Shown here: piece after piece, positions 47,593 through 61,525 of the stretch | Position numbering within the stretch: the stretch's first letter is position 1 | How the letters are laid out: each line of letters begins with the position of its first letter | From: Capillidium heterosporum | Taxonomy: Eukaryota > Entomophthoromycota > Entomophthoromycetes > Entomophthorales > Capillidiaceae | Reading direction: 5' to 3' | DNA length: 64,000 nucleotides | Assembly: GCA_016630905.1 (NCBI GenBank) | Contig: WBMQ01000011.1 | Coordinates: forward strand, 1,426,001 to 1,490,000 | The notes under the pieces: generated by a model | Database searches by the model: none | Told to the model about the DNA's origin: nothing | What the model saw: the letters and a program-made list of their open reading frames with translations, nothing else | Translations under genes and position numbers: made by a program

Positions 47593-50500
47593 TGAGTTTT
47601 CGATTTTAATAAAGTTTTGTTTATTTATGAGACGTTTGCAATTTATATATATGTTTAGTGAAGTATAGCTTGAAAGCAGAATTTTGAATATCACTTGAAC
47701 TCTTTTGGATGAATGCCGATGAGATGAAATAGGATACTTCTACCTAAATAAGGGAATTTTAATAGCTATAAATAAGCAATGTCGAGGTAGGTATACATAC
47801 TAAAAATCGGAAAGTGTACATTTAGGTGCAACTTTTTATATGGAAGGGAAGCTTGGTCCGTCCGAGTGTAGTGTTGAAGTTTCGATAGATGGAGTAATTT
47901 TCTGTCAAGAAAACTTGTAGGAGAATTGATATGATTTTCAATGAGAATACTGTGCTTGTATCATTTCGATGCGAGTGGAAGTCTAAGATGGTATAATATA
48001 TCATTTTAGAGTTAGAGGTAAGCAAGTTAATTGACTTGCTAAATAATGATAAAAAGACTGATGTAATTTTTGATAAACTGCTACTGCTAGGAAGTGGATT
48101 GAAGGACACAAAGCGATTGGGTAGATAGATGCGGTAATAGTTTTGCTACTTTGTACCTGATTGTCTGAAAGTGGAGGTAGTTTATTGAAAGCAGCTTTGA
48201 TCAGCTAAACTTGGCGGGTAGATGTATTACCGGATTTTGGCTTACTAAAAGATTGCTATAGTTGGTAAAAGATGTCTAGATAGCAAAAGGATAGAGTTTT
48301 GAAATAAGTATAGCAGTAACATTACTGTTATTCGTAAGTTGTAATATGCTGGGAATTAGATAATCTGTGGATATGTATATCTATAAATTCAATAATAAAG
48401 CTATATCTAAATCTAAAGGTCACTAGTAAGGCTACAATTTAACTTGAAGTTAGACTGGTGTAAGGTTACCTATAGAAAGGTATGTTTTGTAGTATTCAAT
48501 TTAACTTTATTGACAAAAGGTAATTGAGTTTATTTAAATGCCACTATATTAGAATATATTCAAATAAGAAGTTTAACATAAGAGGACAGGTAAAGCATTT
48601 GATGAGATAAACTATAAAGAAGTATAAATTTACTAATATATTTTATTGATATTTACTATATTTTAGTTTACGATAAATTTAATAAAATCAGCTACTACTG
48701 ATAAATTTTGAATTAGTACTACTGTTAGGTATTAGTATGATATTTATGAGTTATAAATACACTACACTGTAAGCTATACTTTTATAAGTGTTGGAAATTG
48801 GAGTAGAGGTTGGTTGGTATACTTAGTTTACTAATGTGTGTATGGCTCAGGTAAGGATTGAAAACAAATGCAAAGGTCAATTGGAATTGTTTAAAATAAT
48901 GCCGATCTATCGACCTAATTTACAGATCCAACAGTCTAAAGTTTCTACAAATATTGTTTGATAAAATGTGCTATTTATTTTGCTATCAAATTCTGCTTTG
49001 AAAATACCAAAGGAATAACAGGAAATTCTTTAAAAGTTCGAAAAGGAGCCCGATTTGAAGTACCTGTTTCCAACTTTGTTTTTGAAAGGATGCAAAACAT
49101 CAGCTCATCAAAGCATAATGCTTCATTAACTTTAGCTTATCCGTTGATGCTAAACCCATACAACTCTTGTAACCGAATTCTTTATGGCTACAATGGAGAT
49201 ACCAACGACTTTAATGCTGCAGGAATAGGAGGTAGCTAGGACTTGGGCTTTTAGCTAAAATTTGCTTTTTTGAGAGGTTTTCATGAAATAGGTGAATATC
49301 TAAGGGAGATAAAGTCTTTTATGTTATATTTTTCATTGAAGGGTCAGACCAGGAGCTATATAAAGTTTTATGAGTAGTATTAACGATTTGTTACTCAGTG
49401 TGGTAAAGACATCTCCTTCAAAGGAAATGTCAATATGGTGATCATCTAGTTGGCGTACAAGACTTCTTAAAGGTAACTAAGCACTTTACCAGGAAATTTA
49501 AATAATATTTGTAGGGGTACCACTCGCAGATCACCTATCGTTCTAATATTTAGATATATATAATAAGTATATTTAACTTCTTTTTAGGAAGATTTAAGTA
49601 TACTTTTAATTGTAATACAACTATTTAAAAGCTTTGGGTTCAGCTTCTTTTATCAACTCAATGCACAATTCAAAGCACTATCACCTACACCTTTGTAATA
49701 TAAATCTGTTGAGTTTCCTAGTTAGACTCAAATGCAAAATCCAAGTACACCTTCAAGTTACGCAAGTGCACGTCATATAAGCTACTTATGATGCTGAAAG
49801 TAGGCAAGTACTGTCCACAACGACTGATGCATATCAACCAAAGGTATTCTCAAAAGGTGAAGTGTCCGAGAAACTTTCATGAGTATTATTTGAAGAGAAT
49901 TAGTAGAGTTTAGGGGAAGAAGTATATAACTAAATGAAAATAGAATTATATATTGGTTTCTAGTTAGTAAAAGCAATTAAACAATTTTAAATTACAGTAA
50001 ACATCTTTATATAGTATGGCATTTCAAATAGCTAGTAGCCCTTTATAAAGCTCTGGTAGATTGTGTAATTTAATACGATACTTATGATTATAGCTGGTTT
50101 TATTTAGAAATGAATCAGCTAAGTAATTTTATCGTCATCTTTTCCACAAATTGCACCTTATATATTTCCATATACTTTCTACAAAAATGATTATGGATCT
50201 GTCTATGATGAATAAATATCTAGGGCACCCAATAATAGTTACCAGATGTCTCAAAGAAATGGAAACTAAACTCTCCAGCCATGTATTCAGGTTACAATTG
50301 GATATAAATTACCAAGAAAAGAGTGAGGGTAGTCTTAAAGTATTTCTTTGATCTCGATGATATATCTAAACTAGGTGTTAAGTTGGCTTGCTATATGGAT
50401 TGAAGTTGAATGGATAAAAGTTAGACGCATTGGAGCTGTTGATTAGACTTACTACGCTTTCAAGACTTTCAAAGCCAAACTTTGTTTAAGGCTGTGATTT

Positions 50501-50705
50501 AACCTGATATATACAATAATAAATAAAACAAATAGAAAATGGAGTTATATAATGCAACATATGAATTTTATTTGGAATGTTAGTTAGTATTAGATATGAT
50601 AACAGATGCAGAACGACAGGCAGAACAGAATAGATAGGTTAGTAGATATTTTGATGGGAAGCGACCATGGCTTATAGTTAGTTGGGTATTGGCAACGACG
50701 TCGGA
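47593..50705. other. 3.1-kb gene-poor AT-rich region
   Basis: No supported gene. The plus frame 48958-49239 (93 codons) begins with TTG and has no ATG near its start. At 50185-50350 a peptide MIMDLSMMNKYLGHP...CLKEM is vaguely F-box-like and might be another relic. Confidence 0.45.
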
Positions 50706-51233
50706 TTAGATGAGCACCTTCAACAACGTCAGATCCAACAAATTCTTGTTGATAGGCTTAGAGATGAAGCCATTCATACCTGAGCTTAGGTACAGGTTTT
50801 GGTCCTCGATCTTGTCGTTAGTAGTTACGGCAACTATGGGGATATGTGAGTTGTTGAGGAACAGTGAGTTGGAAGTCCTTATCAACTTAGTGGTATCTAA
50901 TCCGGAGATGATGGGCATGTCGATATCCATAAATATGATGTCGAACTGCTCATCCTTTAATTTGGTGAGGGCTAGGTTTCCGTTATCGAAGTCGACGATC
51001 TTGGAAATAGAGTTGGAGTGGTACTTTTGGAGCATCTTGATGAGGATCTTGCGGTAGATCTCGTTGTCGTCGACGATCATGACCTTTAATTTGCGGTTCT
51101 GGTTGGCAGTTTGCTGTGCTATCAGCTTCATATCTTTGATATCCTTTTCGGGTTGTACTTTGTGGCACTGCAGTCGCTTACTTAGGTACTTTTGACTGGT
51201 GAAGTTGAGAAGTTTAATGACGGTTGTCAGCAT
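50706..51233 (-). CDS. Stand-alone response regulator (receiver domain)
   Basis: One exon, 175 residues. About 48 basic N-terminal residues precede a full receiver domain: acidic pair in VMIVDDNEIYRKI, phospho-acceptor Asp in FDIIFMDIDMPIISG, Thr in VAVTTNDK, and Lys in GFISKPINK. All five conserved positions are present, so it should accept phosphate from a histidine kinase or HPt. No DNA-binding or kinase output domain follows. Spacing and the NSNSISK region resemble fungal SSK1/SKN7-type receivers, but it is far shorter than either. The N-terminal basic, amphipathic-looking segment could target membrane or mitochondrion. A TATAAAA element lies about 108 bp upstream. Confidence 0.88.
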   Translation of the reverse strand: MLTTVIKLLNFTSQKYLSKRLQCHKVQPEKDIKDMKLIAQQTANQNRKLKVMIVDDNEIYRKILIKMLQKYHSNSISKIVDFDNGNLALTKLKDEQFDIIFMDIDMPIISGLDTTKLIRTSNSLFLNNSHIPIVAVTTNDKIEDQNLYLSSGMNGFISKPINKNLLDLTLLKVLI

Positions 51234-51340
51234 GTTAATCGATTTCGTTCGAGTTTGGTAAAACTAGGTGAAATTGGTGGCTTGTTTATTTTCTTTGAGG
51301 AAACAATTTTGAATTTCCAATGGATGTTTCGTCTTGACCT

Positions 51341-51347
51341 TTTTATA
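51341..51347 (-). promoter_or_regulatory. TATA box of the response regulator gene
   Basis: On the minus strand TATAAAA, 108 bp upstream of the ATG at 51233. Confidence 0.45.
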
Positions 51348-53704
51348 CTTTTTTTAAAGCAGGAAATCGGAATTATTAATGGGCAGTTGCCGGTTCCGAT
51401 TTTTTTCCTAAAGATTTTGGCTAGAGGTTTTACTTCTTTTGGGTGGGGTGTCAGCTATTAAGCGATTGACCAATTATCTTTTGAGACTTTACCATATTAC
51501 TAATTTATAATTGGACTAGTTTGGGTATCGCAGCTGAATAATATTTCCATAAACTTACTAATCAATTATGGCTGCGGAACTTTGCTTCCAACTTGTACTT
51601 GACCCTATAAATTATTAATTGTAGATCCGAAATCCTATAAATTAGGCTGTAGGATTGTCAAAAGTCGCTGTTGAAAGGAGCTTCTTGGTTAATTGCTGGC
51701 TTAAAATCAAGAATCTTGAATGGGTTTGGGCCTTTTCACAGTATTTAAGGTTTTGTCTAGACTATCATGGCAGCAATTTTAAATTGCCAAGGCTCTAAAA
51801 TAAAAGAATGAAAGTTTGACTCACTATAAAAATAGGCTACTGGATATCGGTATAGGAACATTCAAACTACCTTTGCCCTGCAAAAGAAGGTTCAGCTGCC
51901 CTCTCTCTATTACTAGCCTTTCAGAACCAAATTAACTTGATGGAAATATTTCTAAATAAATGGAAAGCTTGGCTAATGGTTCTACCGATAGGTAGCCGGT
52001 TCCTACTAATTTATTCCAAATAGGGAAATTGGCTACACGTTTTTACTATGTTCAACTTATTTCAATCGGCTGGGGATAGCTTGTGACTTGAACACTTTTG
52101 AATTTTGTGGAAGATGGTAGCAAAGTAGTTCCGATTGGAAACACCAACTTTTTGCCACTGGGTTTGGAAAGAGTAGATGGGTATTTAGGCTTCTAGAACC
52201 TACTTTACATATCTTTCTCCCGTCTTTAGAGGGGTATAATGGAGTTGACCATTTGGAAAATCTATAATAGTAGAATGGTAAAAGATGAGAACCTAATCCC
52301 AAAAAGCTAGTCTCCTTTATAGCTTTCATCTACCAACTATAACCAAAGTCAAGTTTCATTAGGAAGCTGCCTAGTTTACAGTACCACTCGGTGATTGTAT
52401 ATTAGAATTGGTAGTCTCGAGCGACACAATTCCCAAACTTCGGGTCAAAGTGAGTCCATATACCTTGAGTCACTGCTCAATTCAAATCTAAAGGCAACAT
52501 AATCCCGGTCTCTACCGCTTTTAGTATAACCTTGCCATGCATTAGAAATCAAGTTTCGTTTTCAAAGTTTCCAATAATACCTAAAAGTGTCATGCATCGG
52601 CTAAATATCTGTCTAAAAGGAGCCAAACGTTTGAATTCGGATATCGGGGTGTTTTTTTATAGGTCTGAGGGTAAAATCTTTACGGAATATCGGATCTTAG
52701 TAGTGGAGGTTAGGGTAAATGAATGTTGATTTTTAATAACCCACCACCCTACAAAACTATTCTACCAATTGCATTATAAATCCCGAAACCCAACTTTAGT
52801 CAAGGTTTAGAAATTTAGTTTGGTAAAACCTTTTCCACCAAATTGTAAATAGATGGCCAAGCTTTCGATACCTGTTTAAATAGTCATATATATAGGCTGG
52901 TGCTCCCTAATGTTTAAATCTTTATACAATATTTGTACAATACACTTGCCATATTGAAGTTTCTATTTTCGATGAATCTAAATCCAAATTTCTTGTTCCC
53001 AGTTTCTAATATTAAGATAAACTCACTAAAAAAAGAACATATTTTTGTTGGAAATACTACTACAGCTAAATATAGATATCATGTTATAATCAGTTGATAT
53101 GTAACAAGATACATTAAAATCAATTTGGCCGTTTTCCAAACTTCGCTATAGTCCCATTACCGCCAAGGCACTTGCTATCGAAGTTAGAATATTGAAATTT
53201 CCTTTTTGCCTTTGATACTTGGAAAAAACTGGAATGATCTCTAGCGTATATACTTTAATCATTTACTATGGATATCCATTTTGGATTGGTTACAAGAAGT
53301 AAAGTTGTGGATGACATTGGATACTCAGCTTTTGATTAGTATACTTTTATCCATAGTTTTGTTTTAAAAGTATGAACATCATAAATTATAGCGAGTATAC
53401 ATTCTATTTTCACATTTGAATATAGCGAGTCAAGCTATCCAATATATTGATTAGAGTTGCCTATATATCCTTTGAATACCAACATATGCTAGTTCCATAA
53501 ATAGATGTATATATGTATATTCGAACCAAACTTATATTTAAACCTCAGTTTTACAATTATCAAAAATCTATAAGCAACATCAATTGACAAAAAACAATTT
53601 ACAAATACTACCAAAATTCTCTTTTACTAAACTAAAACTTTAATTATATTAACCTTCAAGAGCGTACCCAAGTATCAGTTAGTCCTAAACAAAAATATAT
53701 CTAT
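51348..53704. other. 2.4-kb intergenic region
   Basis: No supported gene. Frames at 52057-52329 (minus) and 52532-52729 (plus) have no motif or splice continuation. Confidence 0.5.
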
Positions 53705-55695
<1,991 letters not shown>

Positions 55696-55758
55696 CTTAT
55701 ATATACGTGTGTTTGAAATTTAAATTTTCTTTATGAAGTAAATTAGATCTATCCCTCT

Positions 55759-55766
55759 ATTTATAT
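55759..55766 (-). promoter_or_regulatory. TATA box of CTP synthase gene
   Basis: On the minus strand TATAAATA, 64 bp upstream of the ATG at 55695. Confidence 0.5.
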
Positions 55767-56733
55767 TCTATGGACCAAACCAAGTTGTAAAAGTTCCTCT
55801 TGCGCTGTTAACCTAAGTTGACCTTTGAGTTTGAGTAAGAAAAATTTTTTCTTGTTCTTGGATAACAAGTACCTGGCGAAGTTTTCCAATTTTTTGGGCG
55901 GTTGAACTATTACATAAATTTACCCTCGAGAATAGGATTTGATTGGGTGTTTAGGGAACTATTCCAGCTTTCCAACAAATTGATTGGTCTACTTCGGAAT
56001 TATAAATGTAACGCCCCATCTGCTAAACCTGGGCATAAATTCTTTCAATTATTTTAGTTTGGTGGAAGTTTTTGAGCAAGGAATCAAAGTTGAGGATAGT
56101 GTAAGTCGGGCTGCGCTACGAACTACGGATTTTATACGAAGCTGGCTAGTGAACTGTTATATAAGACTGGATTACTAATATAGCAAGTGATGTATGTATA
56201 TACAAAATCTATCCAACAGTATTGTTATCTCGAAAAAATATTGATAATGAGTGGGTAACTTTAGTAATGATTGAGGTGATCTTGTAAATAATATTCCATC
56301 ATTTGAAATCAGATTAAGGTTTAACTGACAAAGGCTAATAAACCTACAAATTAACATAGAGAAAAGCTGACATGCTTTTATGAATGATTTTGTATTTTAG
56401 ACATGTAAAACGTTACGAAATATGATCAGATTCAAGTGCGAATCACTACCTTCACTTCTCTTAAATGGCCCTGTTCCAACCCTTTCGTTTAGAGAATTTG
56501 GGTCCTATAAGTAGAGCAATGATAATAGTAGTTATAAGTTAGCTAAACTAAATGCAATAAACCATCAATATATATAACTGGCTTTGAATGCCCATAATTA
56601 TTTACTAACTATAATATAGATAAAACTTCAAAATATAATCAACAAAGTTAATCAAACTAAAATACTCGAAAATTGCAATTTACTTTTCATAAATGGGTTA
56701 TCTTCCTCAACCTAAAAAACTCAACTCCTTCAC
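55767..56733. other. Intergenic
   Basis: Between the CTP synthase promoter and the 3' end of ABP1. No supported gene. Confidence 0.55.
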
Positions 56734-58876
56734 TTATTGCTGTAACTCGACGTAATTTGCTAGAAAAAGAAAGAAAAGTTAGTCCACCCATTATTAAAAA
56801 TAGCAAAAAAGTACCTGGGAAGAGTCCTTGTTCACCATTAGGATTAGTACCCGACCACCAGTCATCGGAAATAAACTCCAAGTTGGTAATCAAATCAGCA
56901 GCTGCAAAGGTCAGTTCCCCTTCCTCGGTAGCTTCGTAGTCGTAAAGAGCGATGGCGTGGGCCTAACATATAGAAAGATTAATAAATGAAATTTTAAATA
57001 GCTGCGGTACCGTATCGTTAGGTAGATCGGCATGAGTCTCCTGGACATGCTCAGGTTCTGCTTCGATGGGAGCCGGAGCTGAGGCAGCAGCCGGTACAAC
57101 TTCGACGTAATTCGCTGGGAAGACACCAGTTATGCCCGACTCAGTAGTACCTTGCCACCACCCCTCGTCCAACTGTTCGATGTTGATAATGAGCTCACCC
57201 TCACGTAGGTCAACTTCACCTTCATCAGCAGCTTGGTATTCGAATAATGCGATGGCGTTGATGCCGCTACCTGATGCTGCAGCGTCGACGGTAGCATCAG
57301 TATCGGGGTTATAGCTAAGTTGCTGGGCTTCGCGGGCGGCAATTTCAAACAGGTGGGCCTCTTCAGCCTTGCGCTCTTCTTCTTGGATGCGGTGAGCTTC
57401 AGCTTCGGCCTCAGCCTCTTGCTTCAGACGCTGCTCTTCCTTTGATACGGTCCTGTTCAGCCTTCTGCTCTTCTTGGTATCTATGCTCCTTTTCAGCACG
57501 AGCTTCTTCTTCCTGGCGGTGTCTTTCGGCAGCAGCTTTTTCTTCTTGGGCCTGTCGCTCTTCCTCAAGTCTAGCCTGCTGCTGAGCTTCAAACTCTTTT
57601 TGACGTTGCAATTCATCAGCTTCTTGGCGTCTACGTTCGGCTTCAGCTTCAGCTGCCTCCTCTCTCCTACGTCTATCTTCCTCCTCTCGTTTACGGATGT
57701 TCTCTTGTTCTCTCTGTCTGTTCGCTTCTTCAGCTTGAGCCCGTTGTTTAGCTTCCGAGTCAAAGTCGGTACTACCACCTTGCTGACGGCTAGCCCGAGC
57801 TTTCTCCTGTTGGGCTCGCAGCATCCTCTCTTCACGTTCTAAAGCCTCGTTGTTGGTTCGGCGCGCTCCACCGTAGCTGGGTTGTGAAGTACTGCCACCA
57901 ATGTTGGCCTTCTCACGGAATTGCCTTTCAAACTGCTCCTGCTCCTCACGTTCCTGTCTTTCTTTATCTTCACGTTCCTGCCTTTCCTTGTCAGACTGTT
58001 CGACTTGTTCCAAGAATCGATTCTGAAGCTTACTTGAGGTAGAAGCTATGACGGTAGGCTGTTTCTAATAAAAGGTTACCGTCTTGATTTTATAAAACTA
58101 CTTACGGGAAGAGCTGGTGGTGCACTGGGTTTAGAGGTTTGAGACACAGAACGTGTGTAGTCACTTGTAGTCGAAACCGGAGCTCTGGCTGGAGTCTTAT
58201 ATATAATTAGATTTTAAATTTGAAAAAATAGCTACTGGAGGCTTCTGAGCAAACTTATTTGGACGTGTTTGCTCCTGGTAAGAATATTTGGCTCCGGAGC
58301 TTTCATCTAGTTTCTTCATAATTTGTTCGGGGGTTACATCTTCCTATATACTAATTAGAAAAGCTATTACGATATAATGTACCTGATCACGGCCGTTAAT
58401 TTGAATATGGTATCCCTAATGTGGATTTAAAGTTAGGAACAACACAAAGTAGCTCAGTTACCTTTAAGAAATTTTGTACATCAGCCAAGTGGTTTCCCAA
58501 AAGGCCTTTTCTTTTGACAGGTGCACTTTCACCGCACTAAATGCACGTTAGCTTACCATAATGTAAAAAAATACCCATGAAATAAATATAAATTTAGGTA
58601 GTTGCGTATTAGGGTCTTCAACTCTAGCGAAGGCGAATAGGACTTTGTCATCTTCGAACTCTTCAACCAATTCATCGAGATCACCATCTTGAAATAGAAT
58701 ATTAATTAAAAAAGTAAAATGTTCTATTTACCTCCTTGACCAGCAACCTTGAGATCGTTTGTACCTTTGTCGTATCCCAAGACTATCCAATTGCATGGGT
58801 CATTTTGGTCTAAGACCGACTTGTAAGCTGCTTTGAGCTCAGTACCGTGGGTTGCCAGATTAACTTCTACTACCAT
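56734..58876 (-). CDS. ABP1: Actin-binding protein 1 (drebrin-like): ADF-H, charged coiled coil, two SH3 domains; one apparent +1 frameshift
   Basis: Nine exons: 58732-58876, 58575-58687, 58462-58536, 58383-58415, 58236-58343, 58106-58195, 57011-58064, 56815-56962, 56734-56759. ADF-H domain at 1-135 (VNLATHGTELKAAY, NWIVLGYDKG, SWCGESAPVKRKG, GYHIQINGRDQEDV). Then a Pro/Ser segment and about 200 residues of Glu/Arg/Gln coiled coil. SH3-1 (ALFEYQAADEGEVDLREGE, WWQGTTESGITGVFPANYVE) and SH3-2 (ALYDYEATEEGELTF, WWSGTNPNGEQGLFP), ending ANYVELQQ across the last intron. Within the coiled coil the frame slips by one at 57439-57440: DRIK then EEQRLKQEAEAEA is recovered if AAAGGAAG were AAAGAAG. Corrected length 596. 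ABP1 links cortical actin to endocytosis and Arp2/3. It sits 0.9 kb from coronin, another actin regulator. Confidence 0.93.
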
Positions 58877-59780
58877 TTTAAACTTGAACAAACTTTGTCA
58901 GCACTTGCTTGCTTATGTAGATTTTGTCTGAATCTGTATCCAAATTTGCCAAGTTTCTTTAGTCATCTATGAGGTGAAAGTCAAATTTATCCGAAATGTT
59001 ACATCATCGAAATTGGCCTCACTTTATGACAACAGATGTTTGATAATGAAGGAACTAACGTTGATTAAACTATATAGCATTTCTACAGCTAAAAGATAGA
59101 TGTATATATACTTTTTATGAATGTACAATTTGTCGATAAATGCTTTACAAAGTGAATATATATATGTAAGGCTACTAATAGAGGATTATAAACAAGTGCA
59201 TTGGTAGTAAACCTTATTCCATAAGTTGAAGCACAGTGGTACAATACTTAAAATAATAGAAATTATAGTATTCAAGTTCAAATGCTAGCAGAGTATATGA
59301 AATAGGAAAGATTTGGATCAGATTCCCTAAAATATAAGAGGTTACAATAGAAATATCCATAGCATTGAAAGTAAAACTCTATAGTATATCACATATAGCT
59401 TATGTTCTAATGTAAAGTTTTGAATGGATGTATGTAGAAGAAAAAGGAAAAGTAGTCAGGTACCGAGGAGAAAGTATCCTATAAAGAGAAGAGTATAAGT
59501 ATAGCGGGTCGATATACAAATATCATTTCAATAAAAGGAATTTATGAGCTAATGAAATGTAAAGTGGAAACGGAGCACATATACTAATCATTTGAAATAC
59601 TAAATATACTGCAATTAATTTTTTCTAAAGTCCCAACACTATAGCTAGAATACCAATAAAAACAAAAGATAACAATTCCAACTTAACCGCAATTACTACC
59701 TACCCTACCAAATAGTTTATTAGTGCAATATCCTACTATATTCTTCATTACACCAATCCTAAAAACTATTAAAACCCAAC
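58877..59780. other. Intergenic
   Basis: 0.9 kb between ABP1 start and coronin 3' end. No supported ORF. Confidence 0.55.
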
Positions 59781-61525
59781 CTAACTCTTGACGTTCAACC
59801 GCTCCAATTCCAACTCCAGCATGCGGATCTTACTGTCCTTGGTATCGACCTGATTTTTCAAGTGGTCAAACTCCAACTTTAATTTCTCGTAAGCTTCCTT
59901 GTACTGCAATTTCAAATTAGTTAGTATAAAACCAAAAACAAATATATATAATCTCAACTTACGTCTAGTTCAGTAGCCTGCTCGGGAAGCTTAGTTTCAC
60001 TAGCGGGTGCCACATTGGGGACAAATTCTTTCTTAGCGGTAGGTTGGAACCCATTTTCTAAACTGATGAGGATGGGGTCGGCTGATTTACCACTAAAGTA
60101 TTCTTCGGCTGTCAAGGCCGGTTCAGCACCAGGCGTATCAGGGTAAATTTCACTTTGGAAAGTCTCGGCCTGTAAGTGTTAGTTTACGTTGTAGATATAA
60201 ATATTACTTTACGGGGGACTTTGAACGATACCGGTTCAACGGAAGAGTTACCGAGGACGCGATAAGCTCGAGCGATCTCACATTCCATGACGTTGAGGGC
60301 ACGCTTGGGTATGAAACCGATACCACGTTGAGGGTCGGTCGACTGGAAGGCTGACAAGTAATGCAAATCGTCGTTCTCGTACTCGTAGTAGCGGATCAAT
60401 CCGTCACTTTAGGTTGGCATATAATTAGTATCAATGGTTATATAAGTTTAATTTTACCCCTAAAATGAAGTTAGGTTAAAATTGTATCTACATTTTAAAT
60501 TTACCTTTCCGGCGATGTAAAGAAGGTTAATGTCTGCATCGTAATGGGGTACTAAGACACCCGATGAGGTATCGACGTCAATCTGTTTGATAGGGCTGCT
60601 CAAGTCGGTAGAGTTCCAGATCGAAATCTGTCTATCGCTAGTTCTAGAGAATCCAGTAGTTATGATACGGTCTGAATTTCCTAACCAGCAGATTCGCGAT
60701 GCCTTTAGACCTTGATGTCCGTTTCCTTCCTACAGATTGTTTGAGATCTAAATATCAATGTCGAAATGGATACTTGAATGATCTGATTGGAACGGGCATC
60801 AAAGACACGGATCTTCTTGTCACGGCAGGTAGTAGCAATTAGGTTACCATTATAGTTCCAAACCATCGATTGGATGACGTCGCCAAACCCAGTCAGCTGT
60901 TGCTTTTCAATACCAGCCTCAATATCCCACAATCGAACGGTGGCGTCAGCGCTGGAACTAGCCAAAACGTTGTCGGCACTAGGGTGGAACAAAACTGAAC
61001 CTACTTTTCTAAAAAACTTGTTAAAATTCGATATGTGGAAAGTAATACTTTGAGTGGCCATGTAAAGTTACGGCTGGGTTCTCGATGTTTTCTTCAGGCA
61101 GTTCGTCTGGAATAGTCCAGATCATTACTTTACCGTCTTCGGCACAGGAAGCTATGACATGATCGTTGAAGTTGGCAAAGTCGGTGTCAAGCACTGGTGC
61201 TGAGTGGCCGACGAAGAGGGGGAAGTTACCGGGTAAGCGACCTGCGAATAAAGGATGAATATAGGTTAGCTGTGTTATCTAAAGTACCTTGTTGCTCCAA
61301 GGGAATTACTGCAAAGGCACCGCCACCAATGTTCCAGTTCACCGAAATGTAAAGCTATTGCAATGGTTTAGCAAATAAAAATAAACCAATTCTTACTGGG
61401 TTAGCTTTTACGATGTTGCTGTCCCAAGCGTTAGGGGATATCCTCAGGTCTTCGTAACATCCTTCTTTTCGATTGGCAGTGCCAAACACATGGCGATACT
61501 TGGAGCTTCGTACAAATCTTGACAT
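59781..61525 (-). CDS. CRN1: Coronin, with a 2-nt exon
   Basis: Exons: 61397-61525, 61288-61354, 61049-61241, 60774-61008, 60505-60729, 60458-60459, 60208-60406, 59963-60169, 59781-59903, giving 459 residues. Start MSRFVRSSKYRHVFG is the classic coronin N-terminus. WD repeats: ISPNAWDSN, GHSAPVLDTDF, VMIWTIPD, VGSVLFHPSADNVLASSSADATVRLWDI, RVFDARS, ISIWNS. Then KGDGLIRYYEY, GIGFIPKRALNVMECEIARAYR, SFKVPRK and IYPDTPG, followed by a C-terminal coiled coil (LKLEFDHLKNQVDTKDSKIRMLELELERL). Between exons 5 and 7 two introns (45 and 51 bp) flank the dinucleotide GG, which alone gives in-frame AGKGDGLIRYYE. Coronin binds F-actin and regulates Arp2/3 at the cortex. The unique region between propeller and coiled coil is short. 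Confidence 0.95.
60458..60459 (-). other. CRN1: 2-nt microexon (GG) of coronin
   Basis: On the minus strand exon 5 ends GGAAAG before donor GTAAAT (60504). The intron ends CTAACTTCATTTTAG at 60460; then GG; then donor GTAAAA (60457) and an intron ending CAACCTAAAG at 60407 before TGACGG. Splicing joins AAG-GG-T-GAC, coding K-G-D. Confidence 0.75.

Noticed and set aside
48958-49239. 93-codon plus-strand ORF
   Set aside because: Starts at TTG, no splice partner upstream, no recognisable family.
60407-60504. Single 98-bp coronin intron with a one-base error
   Set aside because: It would drop the conserved Gly of GKGDG and exceed the size of every other confidently placed intron, whereas the two-intron reading needs no correction.
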